A DNA stretch of 64,000 nucleotides from Symsagittifera roscoffensis (lineage: Eukaryota; Xenacoelomorpha; Acoela; Convolutidae): positions 8,838,386 to 8,902,385 of the forward strand of contig NC_087063.1 in the NCBI RefSeq assembly GCF_963678635.1, given 5' to 3'. Below, in pieces: positions 20,481 through 33,585 of the stretch (the stretch's first letter is position 1; each line of letters opens with the position of its first letter). Below the pieces are notes generated by a model. It was given only the letters and a program-made list of their open reading frames with translations, did not search any database and was not told the origin of the DNA. The position numbers were made by a program, and so were the translations under genes.

Positions 20481-23400
20481 ATCTCAGAATATAGTTTATA
20501 GTTCAAAGTTTTTCATGACAACATTTTCATGTTCGCTAGATAATTGTTTTTGAAATTTCGTTAAAAGCCGTTGAATGTGTTTCTGGTTGTGTTTTGCGCA
20601 AATAGACCATAATTCCAGACAACATTTTGATGTTTTTCCATTGTGGATTCTTCGAAAATTTTGGTTGTATCGCAAGTGATATGTTTTAAAAATCCTTTGG
20701 TTTCATTAAAACGGGGTGGATGATTATGCTGACTTTCAAGCGATGAGACCGACGTGACTAATTTATGAGAACATCCGAATTGCGGGAAAACAACAGTAGA
20801 GCTGAGGATGAATTTATTAATGTCACTTTCATTCGCTGTTTTTTAATGTCCTGCCAAATCATCGTCCCGGCAGACTACGACACTAAAAGAAAATTGCTTG
20901 TGGTTTGTGTTCGCCTGCAAAATCTTTTGAAGAGAAAAAATTGATTTGGTGTATTTGCGAGATTCAATTGTTGCGAGGTTTTCAACGCGCAAACGATCAA
21001 TGCTGCAATCAGAAAACATTTTTTTTTCAAAATCTAACCCGAACTATGCCTATAAAGAATCAACACGCTTCACATGAATTGTCCAAAACACGCTTCACAT
21101 GAATCGTCTCAAATCTATAATGTCTATAATACACAAAGTTTGAGTCAGTTCAGGCAGTGCTTCGTCAAAAAACCAGAAGTTTATCAACCAGTCAAGATTT
21201 TCCGTCTTTGAAGGCCATGAAAAGACAGAGATGCTTATTTCAGTTATGCATTGGAATAACAATAAGATAAATGGCCGACTTGTTTGAAAAGTTTTGTTGA
21301 TGTGATAAAACTCCTGTTTATGATTCCTGTCGCAACTCAACTTAGTCGACCTCATTTTTTTAATCTTTATCCATTCGCAGACTTGACTCTCTCTGTTCAT
21401 CGCCCTTTTGTTAGAGCATATGGCATCAATTACTTATTATAAAGGTGAGAGGATAGTTTTTTTTTAAAAACTAAGCCAAATTTCGATTTTGCATTCTTTG
21501 CCATTGACGTTACTTGCATGCTCTTATTGGACTTGACGTTAATCTGTTAAAATTATTCAATTCATTTTATGGAAGATACTTGGCGGGATAAAATCAATAG
21601 ATTTTTTTCGAGCTCTCTGCTTGAAACAGCAGTGAAACACAAAGCAATGTTCGTACAAAAAACAGACCTGTATTTTTTTCAGTTTTTTCATAAATCACAA
21701 GTTAGATTCACGATGTACTCTTTTTCTTATTGCTTCGTGATGATTCTAAGCTCATTAATTGCTTGCGGTTTGTACCTTGTTATTATCCATCTGCAGCTAC
21801 GTTTAGATGTTCTAAGGTTTCAGCCGGCCAATCATGAGCTAAAATATAATGCTTGAAAATCGGGATTGTTGACGATCGACATGAAACCACTGGCTGAATT
21901 TGTTCTTGGAAAACCAGGTTTTTTTAAATTGATTGCAGATTTGGTTAAGACATAAAACACTTTGCATTCTCAAATGGAACTTCAGTGCAAGAGCTAAATT
22001 TCGGAACAAAAAAATTTTGGAGCATAGTGTACCGAGTAATGTATTATAGTAATGAGTTAAGGTCCGAGGTGGCCTTCTCATAGAGTAATTTTGGATATGG
22101 TGCACCGTCTGTTCGTCTGTATCTTATTTTCGGCCGGATAGATTCGTGCAACTTCTTAGTCTAATACCGATCCTAATCTTATTCTTATATTGCCTAATCT
22201 CAAAAGATCTAGTATATACTGGTATTCTTGTGAGGTTAGAGGAGAGAAAGAGACAACTGATTTCTAAGTTGAATTATGTATTTTCTCTGGCTGAAACTAT
22301 GAATAGTTTCAGCTTTACAAGTTGTCATAAGTTTTAGTAATGGATCATGATTGGTTAGTTCTAAATATTTTACAGTAATAAATGTCAAAGTAGATAATAA
22401 ATACTTGTTTGAACTGGTTTCATCCATCCGGGGCTTAGGAAGTTTTTTGAATCAAAGTTTTTCTTGTGAGGGATGGATGAAGAATCTTCTAGACTCCTTG
22501 AGGAGAGTGTTGATTGCTTGTATCAGTGAAGAATTTGTTGTTGAGATCAATGGAGATTGAGAGATTGTTGTGAATCAAAAAGATTGTACTGAAGTTGCAG
22601 ATTCGAGAGTCAGAGCGAGACTACGTGCATTCGTTTGTATTGATCAAATAGTGAGATCAGGGTTGACTTCTCCGAGTGAAGCGCCAAGCGACAAGGATCC
22701 GTATGTTTGAGTTTCAAAGCCGAGTTTGCCATTGTTCTTGTTCAATGGATACCTTCGCTGCGATATTGGCTCGATACTTTATATCCTCCGAGGGCTGTGA
22801 CAGCGGCCAGCAAAACCATAAGATTTTTCATTCTATAATCGGAATGTCGTCGAGTTTTCATCTGCTTTTTGCTGCTCGTTTTTTTTTGCTCTGTGAAGTC
22901 TTTATATCTGATATAAACATATATTTCTGCACTTTTAGTGAATCAGTTTAAGTTATGATCTTATTAAATATTTTTGCAAAAGCGTTTTGCTTAGTTCAGT
23001 TATCTTAAACAGTTGCTCACCCTAGAGCCACTCCTGGTAAAAATTAATTCAGTTGGTTTTAAGCACATGCTCAAGATTTCCTTCGAACGACTGGTGGGTT
23101 AGGCCAGTGGGGTATACTTATAGCGTTTCTTTGAGTAGAGTCCTGATTTGTTTATAACCTTTTCTTTTAGTTTTTTTTAGATCTTCTGTCTTTCATTCCT
23201 TTGGTTGTAACCTTTTCTCAAAAACAATGCGTCCTTGATTAGTGTTTACAAGGAGATCATTGGGGTTTCATGTGGTCTCAATAAAAAGTTGATTTGAGTT
23301 CCAAACGAATATTTTATCCTGTTTCAATGTGGCTCAAGTATAGGGGGACTTTTTGTAAATGTTATTAGTGCGAAGACTTTAAGAAGCTGCGGTGGTTATC

Positions 23401-24418
23401 TAAGTTTAATTCCTTATTCCGACCGGGTTAATTAAGGATCGAAACTTGTGCAAGCTGTTTAAAGTTTTCATTAATTAATTTGTCAAATTGGAAGTTCATT
23501 TGTTCACTATTATTTTTAAGCGAAGTTTGCTCGACTGCTGAAGAGAGTTTATAAAAAGTGATCAACTCATGGGGCGATTTGGAGAGTTTACAAATTGAAG
23601 CACAAATGAAAAAGTTAGTCTCATCTTTATTTTATTACTCATTTATTAATTTATTACCTTGTATGACAACTGTTTTTACTGTGTGAAAACTAATAATTTA
23701 CCTTTCGCATAATATACGGCAATCAGTTAGCACTTTTGATCGAAAAATTTATAAAATTTTGATTAGTTTTCTTATATATAGAACCTATTGGTGAAATTTT
23801 AAAAAAAGCTGGCATTTTAACTCAGAAAATTGCTGGTAAGTCTTCAGAATTAGTTAGTAAAAAAAATGAAATCATATTTACCTAGAATCGGGATCAACAA
23901 AAAATCGATTGGAAAAGTTAGTTTCTGCAGAAGCGAATGCAGATATTTAGCTAGAAACTTAGCTAGCATGCTGATTACATTTCTAGTTGGTAAGAGTGCC
24001 CAAAGAAGCTCAAGTGCCTTGATGATCTCGATTTTTTTGGCGTTACTGAGCACTCGTGGTGAGTGTTTTGGATTAGGTTGTAAAGTTGGTGATTAAATTT
24101 AGTGCCGTGGATATTTTCTAACATTGTTAATTCAACAGGTTGTATATTCATGCGGGATAATAATAGGGCTGGGATCCTTCACGGGAAAGGTGTTGGTGAG
24201 GGGGGCAAAATATGTACATCTGCCGGACGGGATCGTAGTTACGGAGGATGCCGTGCTGTTTAGTACTTTTTTTGCAATCAGTGAAGTTTAGGAAATAGGG
24301 TGATGTGTAATTAGAGTTGCATAACATATATCGTTGATATGGTTTTGGTGAGGGTGAACTTTGTAGAAATTGTCTTTGTGTGAAACATATTCAGTGTGCG
24401 TATGAGTTAGTTTTTATT
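20481..24418. other. AT-rich non-coding stretch
   Basis: No recognisable protein. There is a small direct repeat of about 25 bp (acacgcttcacatgaat, 21,063 and 21,089). The stretch 22,390-22,880 is less AT-rich and open in pieces, with no known motif. It could be an LTR or flank of the decayed gypsy element to the right, but I see no matching partner. Confidence 0.45.
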
Positions 24419-24754
24419 TTAGCAGGACTTCGTGTGAGTTAATATCGCGTTTTTTGGAGTGATTAAATTGAAAGTTAGTTGAAAACTATCAAAACAACTA
24501 AAATGAGATTCGTACGCTTTTATGTTTTTAAGCGCATGCTCAATGACGTGATCAAACGTTTTGTTAAGGCTGTGCAATTCGAAACTGTGGTCAGTTTTTG
24601 TAAAAAAAAAAAAGCTTTCAGTTTGTGGGGCAATTTTTGCAGGGTCTGTGTCATACGGGGAATCTTCCATGTAGCGGATGACAATGTGATCATAGTGTGC
24701 AAATGAGAATTGGTTGGATTTTTGTGCGATGAAGCGATTGAGAACATGTGACAA
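24419..24754 (-). CDS. Unrecognised 111-codon ORF at the 3' side of gypsy-2
   Basis: It begins MSHVLNRFIAQKSNQFSFAH and is His/Phe/Thr-rich. It is the longest clean frame in this part of the element. I recognise no domain. By position it might derive from integrase or a post-pol ORF, which is inference only. Confidence 0.25.
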   Translation of the reverse strand: MSHVLNRFIAQKSNQFSFAHYDHIVIRYMEDSPYDTDPAKIAPQTESFFFFTKTDHSFELHSLNKTFDHVIEHALKNIKAYESHFSCFDSFQLTFNLITPKNAILTHTKSC

Positions 24755-25649
24755 TCCAACGTTAGTAAAAATTTTAATAGTTTATCATTTGTAAGTTGGT
24801 GAAGTACTGTTATGTAGAGTTCGTCGTCTTCAGATTTACGGAGTGGTATAGGGAGCGGGTTGGTAAAATAATCGTAATAAAATCAAGAAAGTGTAGAGAT
24901 TAGTGAGTGATCGTCAACGTAGGAGTCTCATTGACTTTGGGATTCGTCATTGTTGTATCAAAATTGGGAAACGAATGGAGGGTTGACATGTATGAATGTC
25001 AGTGTGTTAGTGTGTCTTGGGTGATTTGTACGAAGAAGTCTTGATGATGAAGGTCGTTTGACTAAATATCGGGGTGGGTTGGTGGGTTAATTTCTATTTA
25101 TGAGTATGGGTGTTACAGATAGATGATGTTGATGTCTCTGATGGAGTGGGTTAATTGATGCATTGTAAGTGGTTGAGTAGTATGATTGATTTGTTGTTGG
25201 TGCTGAATGAAGTCATCTAAGCAATGCTTTAATTAGTCATAAGTCATTAAAATTGGGGTGTCGAGAAAAATGCTGGAAAGGGGTGAAAGAATCTGGGTAG
25301 TGTCGGTATAAGAGGAGCTTGAGTTTGAGCCTAGGGTAACTACGGGAACTGAGTAAGTTAATGGAGAAAAAACGGTTGTAAAAAGTTAGTAGTGGGGCAA
25401 CAATAAAGTCATCAGGAATGTCGATGGCGGTGATTTTTAAAATTCTTGTGTTTTACAAACTGTCTGGAAAGAATCATCAGAGTGCATATGATGTGAGTTA
25501 CGTGAAAAGTGGAGAAAACGGAATTCTATACCGGCAAAAGAAAGGAGACGAGATCAGAGATGTTGTTTTTGCTGTTTGCCTCAATGTTTACTGCATTTTT
25601 GCATTCTAATAGTGGCGATGTTTCGTCTTGCAGGGAAGAATTGTATATT

Positions 25650-26250
25650 TTAGGGATTTTCAACTGTTGTTTTTTGTATTAAAAACTCTGGCGGTATAAT
25701 TCTACTGAGAGTATCTGGTAAAGCAAGGTTTTTTGCTGTTGTCCAGCTCTTGGAGGTTGGGGAATTTCAATAAGATTAACTGAAATCTATGTACTCTACG
25801 TGGTTTGATTTTATTGTGAAAAGAACTGTTATAGGTTTGTGATCTGTAAATAAAAATGTTGGGTATTTTCATCCAAGGATTAAAAATTCGTGTTCTGTTA
25901 GTGTGTTATTTATAGCTGTAACTTCTCTTTTATGTGTAGAGATTCCTTGCTCGGCTTGTGCGAAAGTTGATATGTTTGCTGAAATTAAAATCATTTCATT
26001 TGTTTCTTGATGAGACAGTAAGAGTGCTAAGCTCTTTTACAAAGTTAGAACTGTCGCAAATTGCATAAAATATTTGGTTTGGATCTTCAATGTTATTTGA
26101 AGTTTGAATGCTGATTCGCCTCTTGGTTTCATCGAACCTATTTTGATGTTCGATTGGGCTTTCAAAATTGTTTTTTCTGACGTAATTTGTTATAGAAGGG
26201 TCTGAAGTATAATTGCAATTTAAGAACATATTTGCTTAAAAAGTTTAACA
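25650..26250 (-). pseudogene. Gypsy-2 RNase H remnant
   Basis: Minus-strand translation shows TFAQAEQGISTHKREV (canonical AEQxYSTHKREL), then EHEFLILG and FLFTDHKPI (canonical ILFTDHKPL), and later a KNLALPDTLSR motif (canonical NxxADxLSR). The order and spacing are those of Ty3/gypsy RNase H. Several stops and a frame change interrupt it. Confidence 0.8.
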
Positions 26251-26750
26251 CTCCAAAAAACTCCTGGTTTTTGCTTTTTTTAATGGCGGTTGTAACATCA
26301 AAATTACATTGATTTTTGATTTTAGAGGTGTGCCCTTAAAAATTTAACTCGGGTGAGGAAAAAATATGATTTATCTGGAGCTGCTTTCATGTTTTTGTTC
26401 TTGGAGAACATGTTTTTTCTCCTAAAACTTTAAACACTTCTGCTTTTGTTTGCGGTTGTATAGAAACATCGTGTAAGCATGTGAGAAATATAACGTTTTT
26501 ACTCAAAATTACTGATCCGTAAATTTTGCTTATAAAAGCGCGAAAATTCGCTGGTCCATAGAACTTCCATAAAGTAGTCTGTTAAATTCGTAGTTTTGAT
26601 TTCCATTGACGATTTATGTTAAACGGCGTGATTGCTCAACTAGGGGCATTTGATCATATGCGCTGTTCATACCAGCTGTTGTGTAATTTTGTCCGTTGAT
26701 TTATGTGAGTACTACTTGTATTGGCTCTATGAGCCAATTGCGTTTCGATT
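26250..26750 (-). pseudogene. Gypsy-2 reverse transcriptase remnant
   Basis: Ordered RT motifs on the minus strand: TTLWKFYGPANFRAF (canonical LPFGLxxAPxxFQ), KIYGSVILSKNV, a motif C region reading LTCLHDVSIQ where YxDD is destroyed, QTKAEVFKVL, and FFGVLNFLSKYVL (canonical FLGxxNYYRRFI). It is dead by loss of the catalytic Asp pair as well as by frame damage. Confidence 0.8.
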
Positions 26751-27972
26751 CGTCTGCTTAGGAGATTAAAAATCTTGCGTCGAGTATTTTATACAAGATT
26801 TTCTTTTTAGTAATGTGATAACTGGAATTATAAATCTATTTCACTTCGGTTGTTGTTGTTCTTTCTCTTCTGGTCAGATAATTGCGAACTTTTCAAGCAT
26901 GTCTAATAGTCTTATTAATTTGTCTTGTAAGTGTATTGGTACTTTACTTGCGCGTTGTTTTTTGAATTCTGCGTCTGCTTTTGGTAGATGATGTAACGGT
27001 GATGAGTTTTCCGCCATCAAATTTTGATGTAGCCTATACATTTGAGAAATTTAATAATGAGCTGGCTATTTTTCAACTTCTTGATTTATTTGATACTGTT
27101 GATAATTATACATGGTCAGAAGTTTTTGTTGTCCTGATGTGTATTTTGAGATTTGTAGTGTAGGTTTAAAATATGCAGTTTTTGTGAACTAATCTGTGTT
27201 TTGTTTTTTGTCTTTCTTATAGTATTATATATAAATAGTTCTTCATTGAGTATTGTAGATTGACAAATACCTAAGAGTTTTAGAATATATACTTTTTAAT
27301 CTATATCCGTTTTCTTGGACCGGATGTAATGTTGCATTTGTTTCGCAATATCATAAAAGTCTTAAGGAAAGTGTTATTCGGTATGGTGAATTGTTGTATA
27401 TTTGTAGTTTCATCTTCGGTTATATTTATCTTTGATTTGAAGTTAACTGTTTATTATATTAATTGTTGGTTTATTTTTGGTGATAAATGTTATGCCTACT
27501 ATAGTATGTTTGGAATTTCTGATGTGTAATTTTTGCTTACAGGGTTTTTTTAAAAGCTTAGTGTTTTTTCCATAATTTTGTTGGATGGATTTTTTGCTTA
27601 ATTTTCTTTGCTTGTACCTTGTGCTGTAGCTAACTTCTTTAGTATACTTTGAAATATTTTCTTTGGATGTATTAAATGAATTTCATTTCTTGTACTGATG
27701 TTTATGATAATGTATTTTGCGCCCGATTCAGTTAACAAATCTACTTCTAGGTCTTGAAATGGAGAATTTCGACTTTTTGGGCTTTCCAAAACTTGTGATT
27801 TTGTCGAAAATCGTTTTTACGGTGGAGGCATTCTGGGAGTTGTGTTTTTCTTACATGATTTCTGTTTTCACGATTTTTTTTACCCTGCGGGCAGAATTTG
27901 ATTTATGTCAGTCATGAGATTTGTGTTTGATTAATCAGGATTTTTTATGGGTATTCATATTGATAGTCGTGT

Positions 27973-28970
27973 GAGTGAACCGGAGTTTCATATTCATGTT
28001 CAATTCTTAAGATGTGATTTATTAAAGTGTTTTTGGTTTCAGTTCGTCAACTGTGTTTTCGCAATGTATATGAGTTAATTGAAATTCTGAGGTTTCGTTG
28101 TTTTCAATTCCTGGTGGGTTTTTTCGTATGAAGATTACTTGGTTGATTTGCCGTTGATGTTTTGGTGTGCTACTTTTTTGATTTTGGTAATGTCTTTTTG
28201 AGTGTTGTGAGTTGTTCCTATAGGGTGGTTGGGAAAAGTTCCTTGAAGACCCATTTTGGTAGCTATTGTTTCAATTTGTATAATATTAAAGATTTCACGT
28301 GATCTGTAGTTATAATCTCTTGTTTTATGAGTTTTTTCTTTACCGATTATTGGAATAATGCAGTTGTTTAAAAATTATCTAGAACAGTCATTAGAAAAAT
28401 TTCGAATGCGATTACTTGAGTATGAGCCATTTCTATCATAGTTAGAGTAATAATTTTTGTTTGAATTTTGTTTGAGTGAACCGGAGTTTCATATTCATGT
28501 TCAATTCTTAAGATGTGATTTATTAAAGTATTTTTGGTTTCAGTTCGTCAACTGTGTTTTCGCAATGTATACGAGTTAATTGAAATTCTGAGGTTTCGTT
28601 GTTTTCAATTCCTGGTGGGTTTTTTCGTATGAAAATTACTTGGTTGATTTGCCGTTGATGTTTTGGTGTGCTACTTTTTTGATTTTGGTAATGTCTTTTT
28701 GAGTGTTGTGAGTTGTTCCTATAGGGTGGTTGGGAAAAGTTCCTTGAAGACCCATTTTGGTAGCTATTGTTTCAATTTGTATAATATTAAAATTTTCACG
28801 TGATCTGTAGTTATAATCTCTTGTTTTATGAGTTTTTCCTTTAGCGATTATTGGAATAATGCAGTTGTTTAAAAATTATCTAGAACAGTCATTAGAAAAA
28901 TTTCGAATGCGATTACTTGAGTATGAGCCATTTCTATCATAGTTAGAGTAATAATTTTTGTTTGAATTTT
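27973..28970. repeat. 501-bp tandem duplication inside gypsy-2
   Basis: Copy 1 is 27,973-28,473 and copy 2 is 28,474-about 28,970, same orientation, from gagtgaaccggagtttcata to gtttgaatttt. Only a handful of substitutions separate them. The minus strand reads Asn/Tyr/Ser-rich gag-like sequence (NYYSNYDRNGSYSSNR). The unit is a multiple of 3. Confidence 0.93.
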
Positions 28971-29949
28971 ATCTTGAAAAGATATTTCTGTATTGACTAT
29001 TGCGGCAATTAGAACAACTGTATCTATTTTCGTATTAAAGGTTTTCTTTGATCTGGTAATTTTTTCTCGAAAGCTCTTATTGTATGGAGATTTTAATCTG
29101 TATCCATACCTTAATAAAATAAAGTATCCATGCTTTTTTCATGCATGGATTAAAAGACCTACTTGGTTCTTCTTGTTTTGGTGGATATTATGATTTGTCT
29201 TGTTGTTTTTGTATGCATTCAGCAATGTTGTGTCGATATCTTCTACAAAAATTACACCTTTTTTATATGAGAGTTTTCCTTTGAAATCTGGTTCGTTTCG
29301 TATATTCGAGTTATTTTTTTTGCTAATTCAGTGTCTGAGCGTTGTTTGTTAGTTATATGTGAACTAGTTGTTTGGATGTTAGTTTTTGAAAATCTGTGTT
29401 GGAGATTTTTTGTCTACGAGTTTTTTGAAAATCTAAATCAGGTTCACGGGTTGATGAGGGTTGTGATGCTTTTTATTTTTTGCTTTTTGCTTTTTTCTTC
29501 AATTTGATGTTAAATTCCTTGTTAAATTTTCTGCCCTTTTTTCATGAGTTTTTAGGGAATATGCTTTTTGTACCAGTGTTACTGTTTTTGAGTTGTTTTA
29601 TTGTTTAATATGATAGTCCACGAATTTTGTTGATCAAAGAGGTCTTTGATACTGTAGGTTTTTTTCTGAACCAAGCGTTTTTGAAAATTTTTGTGTGAAA
29701 CGTTTCCAATCTGATTTTTTTCTTTTGGTAAGTTTGAAAAAATTTTCTGAGCTGCTCCGTTTGTATTAAAATTGTAGGTCTTTTATTTTAATTTTGTTGA
29801 AAAGATTTATTCATTGAGATTTATTTTTAATTTTTTAGAAGAGATGGAATAATTTCGCTGTAAAGCCTTTAAATAACCTCTGAGTATTCAGACTCACTCC
29901 TTGTGAAAACCATTAGTGATTTGTTTGATGTGATAGATGTTCCACCCAT

Positions 29950-30420
29950 AAGGCCTGGATTCGTGGTCATTTGAAGTGATTCTACTGTTGTGGGTTTTTG
30001 GGTAAAACTTGTAAGTTGATTTTGGCTAATTCAACTTGGTTGTAAATAATATGGCATTGGTTTTTCATATCTCCTTGACTCTGGTTGGTAATCTTGAGTA
30101 TGCATTGTTTGTTTGCTTTTGTATTATGATTTGATTGTAAGAATACTTGATTTAATAGGTATTTTAGTCTGTTGTGATTGACTTTTTGGTGAGTCTAAAT
30201 ATGGTTGGTAAATATCATCTGGTTTATCAATTTTGTTCCACTGGTTTTTTCGTTGATTAAAATAAATTTGTTGTTGTTGATGGTTTTGTTGGAAATAGTC
30301 TACATCTTCTGAGAAGTGAGATGGGTTTCTGTTATTGAATTGCCCGTTCGTTGGATAATTTTTATTTTGCTTACAAAATTGGGAAGTTTTGCAGTGTTGT
30401 CTGTTTGTGTGTTTCTTAGG
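29950..30420 (-). pseudogene. Gypsy-2 gag/nucleocapsid-like remnant, Gln/Asn-rich
   Basis: One minus frame reads CKTSQFCKQNKNYPTNGQFN followed by a Gln/Asn-rich stretch (FQQNHQQQQIYFNQRKNQW). It has Cys pairs but no complete CCHC knuckle. Position upstream of RT supports gag; the assignment is inference. Confidence 0.45.
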
Positions 30421-31199
30421 TCACGGAAGCTGACTGACTGTCTGTTTGAATTTTTAGATGTTTGCTGATTTCAATTCTGGTCTTGAGATTGTGGTTGTTT
30501 AGTCTGAATTGGATGGGCTATAAGTTGACTTAAAAATTTGAGATGAAAAAAACATAAATTCGGTTTACAAAGTGGTTTCCACATTTGTTTTTTAGCCCGC
30601 TAAAGGATCGTTTTTTGATTATTGGTGTGATTGGTTGGTAATCCATTTGTGATTATTTTGGAAAAACATTGGTTTAGCTGTTGATGGTTACGTTGTTTGA
30701 GGAAACGGGGTGTTATTCTTATTTTATTGTGTTGTCCTTGTTGGGTGAATATGTGATATACTTTGTTAAAATTTTATTTGTATTTTTGTAGCTTTTGTTG
30801 TATTTTCTATCAAATTTTCTTGTGAATGCATGATTGTTGAAATGAGGCTTTTGTCAATAATTGTTCTGTCGTGAAACTTTGTGTTATAATTTAACGTCAT
30901 TGTCTTTGTGGTGAATGGAGTTAACCTTAAATTTTCTTGTTTTCTGATATAATTTCAGTTGCTGAGCTTGAAATATCATAATGTGAGTCAAAAATTTTTT
31001 TATGAAACCATGCGTGGTCCCATACATAATCTGTTTCATCTGCCAAAATTGTGTCTTTGTCACAGTGTGTACAATTTTTTTTTCTATATTGTTCAATTAG
31101 ACCAAGATTTTGTTGAAATTAGGCTTCTAAAAACCATGCTAGTAACCTGTGTAGATCGAAATTTGTTATTTGTGAAAATATTGGATCATTGAGGTTTTT

Positions 31200-33345
31200 T
31201 GCGAATTATTGCAATTAAAAATTGTGAGAAGGTATTTATTTCTGTTCTTACTGCTAAATGTCGAGTTGTATGTGGTGGAGATAGCTAAAAAGTTTTATCT
31301 GTACCTATTAGAAAATTTTAACTTTATACAATTCAAAGAACAACTTTTGTGAATATCGACTCTGCCAGTTTTATTTTTGGTTTGTATATTTTTAATATAT
31401 TTTGCAAAGTTTGTTGAAAAACGTTTTCCAAAATCATCTGTTTTTGTTTTGGTGAGGTTTTTTTGAATTATGGTGATAGAATTTCAATAATGAATATACC
31501 GTTTTTTGAGGTTTTGTTACTTATGCTTGGTTGGTAATAGTCTAGTATTTGCCTTTTTATTTTTACTTCTGGAAATTCTTGCTGGCATGGGCTATTTTTT
31601 TCGAAATAAATTTATGATGATGTTGTGTTAAAATTGTACTTGTCATCGTGATGTTATCGTCCTTTTGAATCATTTTTATGAGAAATTGTTGTTAATGTCT
31701 AAATCTTATTATGGCGTATATGCTGATTCCAAGTGTATGAAAGTATTGTTTTTTTTTCTTATTTGTTTACTATATTTGTTTTTTTTCTTATACATTTACT
31801 ATATTTGTTTTTTCTCATACGTTTACTTTTTATTGATGACGCTAATGTTGCTTCAGAATCGGAAAGTTATCGTTGTTCGTTTACTTAATTATTTTGATCA
31901 TTTTTGGAGGTTTTCGAGACTTTGTATGGTTGTTGTATTGGATTCTGAAATTTTGTTTCGTTTTTTAGGAAAACTATTTTTAGATCTTGTATTTGTTTTG
32001 AGATAATAGCCCCTTTTTGGTTGCATTTATAATCTGATATAACCTATCTTTTTTTGTGTGTGGTGTTACAACAAGATCGTATCTGGATTTTTGCTTGGAA
32101 AAAAAATCTGTAAAACTATTGTTTGTTTGGTTGCTGAACTATCTTTTGATTAGTCTTAGGATGAGTGATGCCAAATCCAGGTGTTAATTGCTATTTCCAA
32201 AACTGTTAGTTGTTAGTCTTTTCATGGGGCTATCCTAAATCATCGGGTCGTTTTGTCATGGCGAGATGGGTGAGGAGAGAGTATATTAAATCGATAGAAC
32301 GATTTTTTACTGCTCTCAAACGTATGTGGCGTTTTGTGCATTCAAGTAATTTTAAACTTACTGAAATGGGGATCGATATGAGATCGAGAGTTGGAGAGTA
32401 GTAAAATAATCCTTGAAGTTCAGGAAAAATTGTAAGCCAAGCAGATCATTAGATACTATTTTAGGGCCCGCTGTTGTGAAAAAGTTCTTCACTGTTTAGC
32501 TTAATTGAACTGACGAGTATTTGACAAAAAGTTTCAGTTAGTCCTGGGTCGTTTAAAACGATTGGAGAGTGAATGGACGTTTGAGTTCGTTAGACTCTTG
32601 TTCTAAAGAGTAAGGGTTTGAATTTGAAAGAAAAAAAATAAAAGATCCAAGGGAGCATTGATGGTCTGGGTTTTAGAAAAGATTTTATTGGAAAGGTTTA
32701 AAATTAAAGATCGAAGGAGACGCTTTGATGATTATTAATTTGAAATAAATTTGAAATGTTTAGAAATCCAAGAAAGGTCTAGATGATCTTGTTTTTGATT
32801 AGGTTAGTAATTAATTTCTCTTGAACGTTTCAGCAAAGAATTACAAGAAAAGATGATCCTCGAGAAGCAAGGAAGTATCATAAAACTAACAGCAATAACG
32901 TTTTATACTAATTTTTGTTTGTATTTTGTATTGAAGTTATAAATTTTATTTTAAAGTTTAAAAAAATGTTTTTTTTTTGCAGATTTTAGGTTTGAAATTA
33001 GGCAAAGTTTTTTGTCGACGTCTGGTGGTTTTATGAAGTTTTCTTAGTTATTGTAATTTAATCAAAATATATCGCTGTTCAAGTCAATTTCACGGCTTTT
33101 AATGAGGTTTTTATAATGGTTAAATAGTAATTTTACTGCACAAATAGGTTCGAAGTAGTGTCGTCGTTGTCTGCTTTTTGCGACGCATTTTCGCCATTAT
33201 GAAACCCACCATTTGAGAACTTTGAGAACATGGCTCTCAAGTCGTTCAAAAGATATAAACAATGATTTGTGATTTTACGAAATTCGTCGCCAATTTCATA
33301 ACAACTGATACAATGGTATCTTAGATGTTTACTGGTGAAGTGGTC
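31200..33345. other. T-rich non-coding stretch
   Basis: Nothing recognised. A short T-rich tandem repeat (actatatttgttttttttctta variants) lies at 31,745-31,830. At about 32,585-32,635 a weak tRNA-like arm (actctt...aagagt, then gggtttgaattt) may be an old SINE. Confidence 0.45.
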
Positions 33346-33585
33346 GGGGAGCGGTGGTGAAGTGGTCGGGGAGCGGCTTTGAAGTGGTTACATCTCCGCC
33401 TCTCAAACGAGAGGTCGGATGTTCGAAACCCACCATGATCCGTGCTCATTGCTTGAGGGTGAGGTAACATTACCCAGCCCAGAAAATTAACCAAAAAAAT
33501 TGCATGTAGTTTTTAAGCAGAGGCACAACAGTGGTTCACCGTGCTGAGCTGTTCAGCTTGTATGTTGGTCCTTTCCCTAGTGGAT
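33345..33585 (+). mobile_element. tRNA-derived SINE, copy 1 (family S1)
   Basis: It starts with a Pol III A box (tggtgaagtgg / tgaagtggttac) and a B box (ggatgttcgaaaccc) around the arm cctctcaaacgagagg. A tRNA-unrelated body follows (tgatccgtgctcattgcttg, cagcccagaaaa, gcagaggcacaacag, tatgttggtcc). The whole unit aligns with the reverse complement of 55,466-55,684, which proves an interspersed family. A 22-bp direct duplication (gaagtggtcggggagcgg) sits at the 5' edge, and a 20-bp duplication (aaatggtttaaaatgctgtc, 33,621-33,660) lies just downstream. Confidence 0.88.

Larger units (their letters stand above)
24419..31200 (-). mobile_element. Second, strongly decayed Ty3/gypsy retrotransposon
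   Basis: On the minus strand, RNase H and RT remnants (25,650-26,750) anchor the element. Asn/Gln-rich gag-like remnants lie upstream of them (27.97-30.4 kb), and unrecognised open pieces lie downstream (24.4-25.6 kb). The plus strand is strikingly G+T-rich throughout, that is, the sense strand is A+C-rich with few G, as in many retroelements. Stops and shifts occur every few dozen codons. Ends and LTRs could not be found, so boundaries are approximate. Confidence 0.65.

Noticed and set aside
24419-25600. Integrase of the second gypsy element
   Set aside because: I could not find HHCC or DDE motifs in any frame; the region is too decayed or the integrase is gone.
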